A stretch of DNA of 64,000 nucleotides from Geodermatophilus pulveris (lineage in GTDB: Bacteria; Actinomycetota; Actinomycetes; Mycobacteriales; Geodermatophilaceae). Both the position numbers and the translations under genes were made by a program. Position 1 is the first letter of the stretch; the number at the start of each line of letters is the position of its first letter. The notes beneath the pieces are model-generated. The model was not told where the DNA came from. It made no database searches and was given only the letters and a program-made list of their open reading frames with translations. Of this stretch, positions 61,996 to 64,000 are shown in pieces. The stretch is from contig NZ_FZOO01000005.1 in assembly GCF_900188375.1 (NCBI RefSeq), forward strand, positions 186,001 to 250,000, given 5' to 3'.

Positions 61996-64000
61996 TCAGC
62001 AGAAGCGGACGGCGAGCAGCGCGACGTCGTCGCGACCGTCGATGGAGCCGGCGACCGCGGCGGCGCACAGCTCGCGGGGCCCCGCGCCGGCGCGGGCGGC
62101 GGCCAGCCGGCCGACCAGCTCGGCGATGCCCTCGTCGAGGTCGGTGCCGGGCCGCTCGATGAGCCCGTCGGTGTAGGCCAGCAGCGTGGTGCCCGGCGGC
62201 AGCTCCAGCGTCGTCGACGGCCGCACCGCGCCGCCGTCGACGCCGACGAGCAGGCCGGTCACCTCGTCGAGCACCCGGACCCCGCCGTCCGGCGCGCGCA
62301 GCAGCACCGGCGGGTGGCCGGCGCTGGCCACGTGCAGCTGCCACGGGCCGCCGTCCTCCGCCGGGGGCAGGGCGCGGGCGTAGACGAGGGTGGCCATGGC
62401 GGCCACCCGCAGCCCCTGTACCAGCCGGTCCACCCGGGCGAGGACGGCGCCGGGGTCCGGGTCGGGTGCCTCCCAGGCACAGGCCCGGATCAGCCCGCGC
62501 AGGTGCCCCATCGCCGCGGCAGCGACCACGTCGTGGCCGACGACGTCGCCGATCACCAGGCCGATCGACCCGTCGGGCAGGTGCAGCAGGTCGTAGAAGT
62601 CGCCGCCGACGTCGGCCGCGGTCGAGGCGCTGACGTAGTGCGCGGCCGACTCGATCCCGGGGATGTCCGGCAGCTCGGGCAGCAGCGAGCGCTGCAGCGT
62701 GACGGCGACCGTGTGCTCCTGCTGGTAGAGGCGCACGTTGTCCATCGCCAGCGCGGCGCGGCGGGCGAGGTCCTCGGCGAGGTCGACGTCCTCCTGGCCG
62801 AAGGGCCGCTCCCCGTCGGCGCGGGCCAGCAGGATGGCGCCGCGGGTCCGCCGGCGGGCGACCATCGGGACGGCGAGCAGCGAGCCGGTGCCCAGCGTGC
62901 GGACGGCCCGGCGGGTGGCCTCCGTGGGGAGCAGCGCGTCCAGGTCGGCGTCGCTCAGCTGCGCCAGCACCGGGCGGGCGGTGGTGGTGCTGCGCCGGGT
63001 CGGGGAGTCCGGGGGCAGGTGCGGCGCGTACTCGGTGGCCAGCAGGTGCAGCTCCTGCTCCCTGCCGTCCCGGTGGCGCGAGGCGGTCTCGCGGACGGCG
63101 CCGGAGTCGTCGACCAGGGAGATGAACACCCAGTCGGCGAGCAGCGGCACGCAGAGGCGGGCCAGCCGGTCGAGGACGTCGGAGAGGTCCAGGGTCGCGA
63201 TCAGCGTGCTGGTCGCCTCGGCCATGAGCGCCAGGCGGCCCTGGATGCGCTCGGCGTCCGCGCGGGCCAGCTCGGCCTCCGACCGCGCCCGCTCGGCGGC
63301 CGCGCGGGCGAGCTCGGCCTCGTGGCGGGCGGCCTGCTCGGCGGCGAAGGCGGCCTCGCGCTCCCGCTCGACCCGCACCCGCTCGGTGACGTCGGTCTGC
63401 ACGCCGACGAAGCTGACCAGCCGGCCCTCGCCGTCGAAGACCGGGCTGATCGCCAGCTGGTTCCAGAAGGCGGTGCCGTCCTTGCGGTGGTTGAGCAGCG
63501 TCGTGGTGACCGGCCGCCCGGCGGTCAGCGCATCGCGGATCTCCGCGACCGTCCGCGGGTCGGTGGCCGGGCCCTGCAGGAAGCGGCAGTTGCGGCCCAC
63601 CACCTCGCCGTACTCGTACCCGGTGATGCGGGTGAAGGAGGGGTTGACCCACACCAGCGGGTCGTCCTCCTGGCGCGGGTCGGAGATCGTGAAGGCGATG
63701 TCGGTGGCCACCACGGCCCGCTCGCGCAGCGCCTGCAGCTGGTCGTCGGCCCGGTCCGGGCCGCCGCCCTCGACCTCGAGGAAGACGACCAGGGACAGCT
63801 GCTCCTCGCCGTCGGTCCGCGACATCGGGAAGCCGGTGACCCACAGCAGCCGCTCCCCCGGGGCGCCGTCCCCCCGGGCGACCCGGTCCGGCGTCATCCG
63901 CACCGCCTCGCCGGTGACCGGCTGGCCCTCGGCGACCAGCGACAGCGGGCTCGACGTGCGCGCGAGGGCCTGCCCGCCCAGGCCGGTCAGGCCGACCGAG
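61996..64000 (-). CDS. PAS-LOV-GAF-SpoIIE phosphatase, 5' end outside the window
   Basis: The frame is open to the right edge, so the N-terminus is missing; the ATG at 63903 lies inside a PAS-like domain and is not the start. The order is a partial PAS domain, a LOV domain with GRNCRFLQG (photoactive Cys codon 63586-63588), NHRKDGTAFWNQ and FVGVQTDVT, an Ala/Glu-rich coiled coil, a GAF domain and a C-terminal PP2C/SpoIIE phosphatase (GGDFYDLL, IGDVVGHD, AYTDGLIE, DDVALLAVRF). It is likely a blue-light-sensing phosphatase of a partner-switching pathway. Confidence 0.9.
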   Translation of the reverse strand, partial: SVGLTGLGGQALARTSSPLSLVAEGQPVTGEAVRMTPDRVARGDGAPGERLLWVTGFPMSRTDGEEQLSLVVFLEVEGGGPDRADDQLQALRERAVVATDIAFTISDPRQEDDPLVWVNPSFTRITGYEYGEVVGRNCRFLQGPATDPRTVAEIRDALTAGRPVTTTLLNHRKDGTAFWNQLAISPVFDGEGRLVSFVGVQTDVTERVRVEREREAAFAAEQAARHEAELARAAAERARSEAELARADAERIQGRLALMAEATSTLIATLDLSDVLDRLARLCVPLLADWVFISLVDDSGAVRETASRHRDGREQELHLLATEYAPHLPPDSPTRRSTTTARPVLAQLSDADLDALLPTEATRRAVRTLGTGSLLAVPMVARRRTRGAILLARADGERPFGQEDVDLAEDLARRAALAMDNVRLYQQEHTVAVTLQRSLLPELPDIPGIESAAHYVSASTAADVGGDFYDLLHLPDGSIGLVIGDVVGHDVVAAAAMGHLRGLIRACAWEAPDPDPGAVLARVDRLVQGLRVAAMATLVYARALPPAEDGGPWQLHVASAGHPPVLLRAPDGGVRVLDEVTGLLVGVDGGAVRPSTTLELPPGTTLLAYTDGLIERPGTDLDEGIAELVGRLAAARAGAGPRELCAAAVAGSIDGRDDVALLAVRFC

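Noticed and set aside
1-64000. CRISPR arrays, insertion sequences, prophage, toxin-antitoxin or restriction genes
   Set aside because: No regular direct-repeat array, transposase, integrase or defence-system motif was found. The intein is the only clear mobile element.

Overview
The window is a very GC-rich (about three quarters G+C by eye) actinobacterial chromosome segment. Gene order, codon usage and GTG/ATG starts suggest the Geodermatophilaceae (Blastococcus, Geodermatophilus or Modestobacter type); genus is inference. The left third carries the origin-proximal gene order known from actinobacteria: murJ, DUF6049, NUDIX and pcnA, then ino1, padR, DUF5318, ponA, a DUF2029 glycosyltransferase, rpsF-ssb-rpsR-rplI and dnaB. 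oriC therefore probably lies a short way beyond the left edge. Three perfect parS-type palindromes (GTTCCACGTGGAAC at 16561, 37313 and 60439) support an origin-proximal location.

Layout. 1-9.9 kb: murJ (cut by the edge), a DUF6049 envelope protein, a NUDIX hydrolase, divergent pcnA, a membrane-anchored zinc protease, an MFS transporter, a YqgE protein and a lipoprotein. 9.9-22.4 kb: inositol-phosphate synthase with a PadR regulator and palindromic operator, class A PBP, glycosyltransferase, an endonuclease IV-like protein, the ribosomal protein/ssb operon, and dnaB interrupted by a 426-residue LAGLIDADG intein. 22.4-32.9 kb: a decayed NTF2-like pseudogene, a secreted alpha/beta hydrolase, a desaturase-reductase pair with a divergent PucR-type regulator, a methyltransferase, DinB and an NfeD-flotillin pair. 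32.9-36.4 kb: thiM-thiE-thiD and a zinc dehydrogenase, transcribed divergently, each behind its own TPP riboswitch. 36.4-46 kb: an SNF2-like ATPase with an internal parS, hydrolases, a BluB-CobT fusion, a glutamine amidotransferase and an asparagine synthetase. 46-50 kb: a four-gene osmoprotectant ABC transporter. 50-58.3 kb: phosphoglucomutase and a glycerol regulon (glpF-glpK1, iclR-glpK2, glpD) with a shared operator. 58.3-64 kb: M20 peptidase, PAS-GGDEF cyclase, HMG-CoA-lyase-like enzyme, flavin reductase and a PAS-LOV-GAF-SpoIIE phosphatase cut by the right edge.

Recurring themes. Many genes show a TANNNT-like -10 hexamer 6-8 nt before the start codon, the signature of leaderless mRNAs. 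Convergent genes are separated by long perfect hairpins. A small interspersed element recurs at 11840, 18356 and 58264: nested stems of differing sequence around a conserved 10-nt loop, TCGCAGGCTC. It is the most intriguing unexplained structure here. No tRNA, rRNA, CRISPR array, insertion sequence or prophage was seen.
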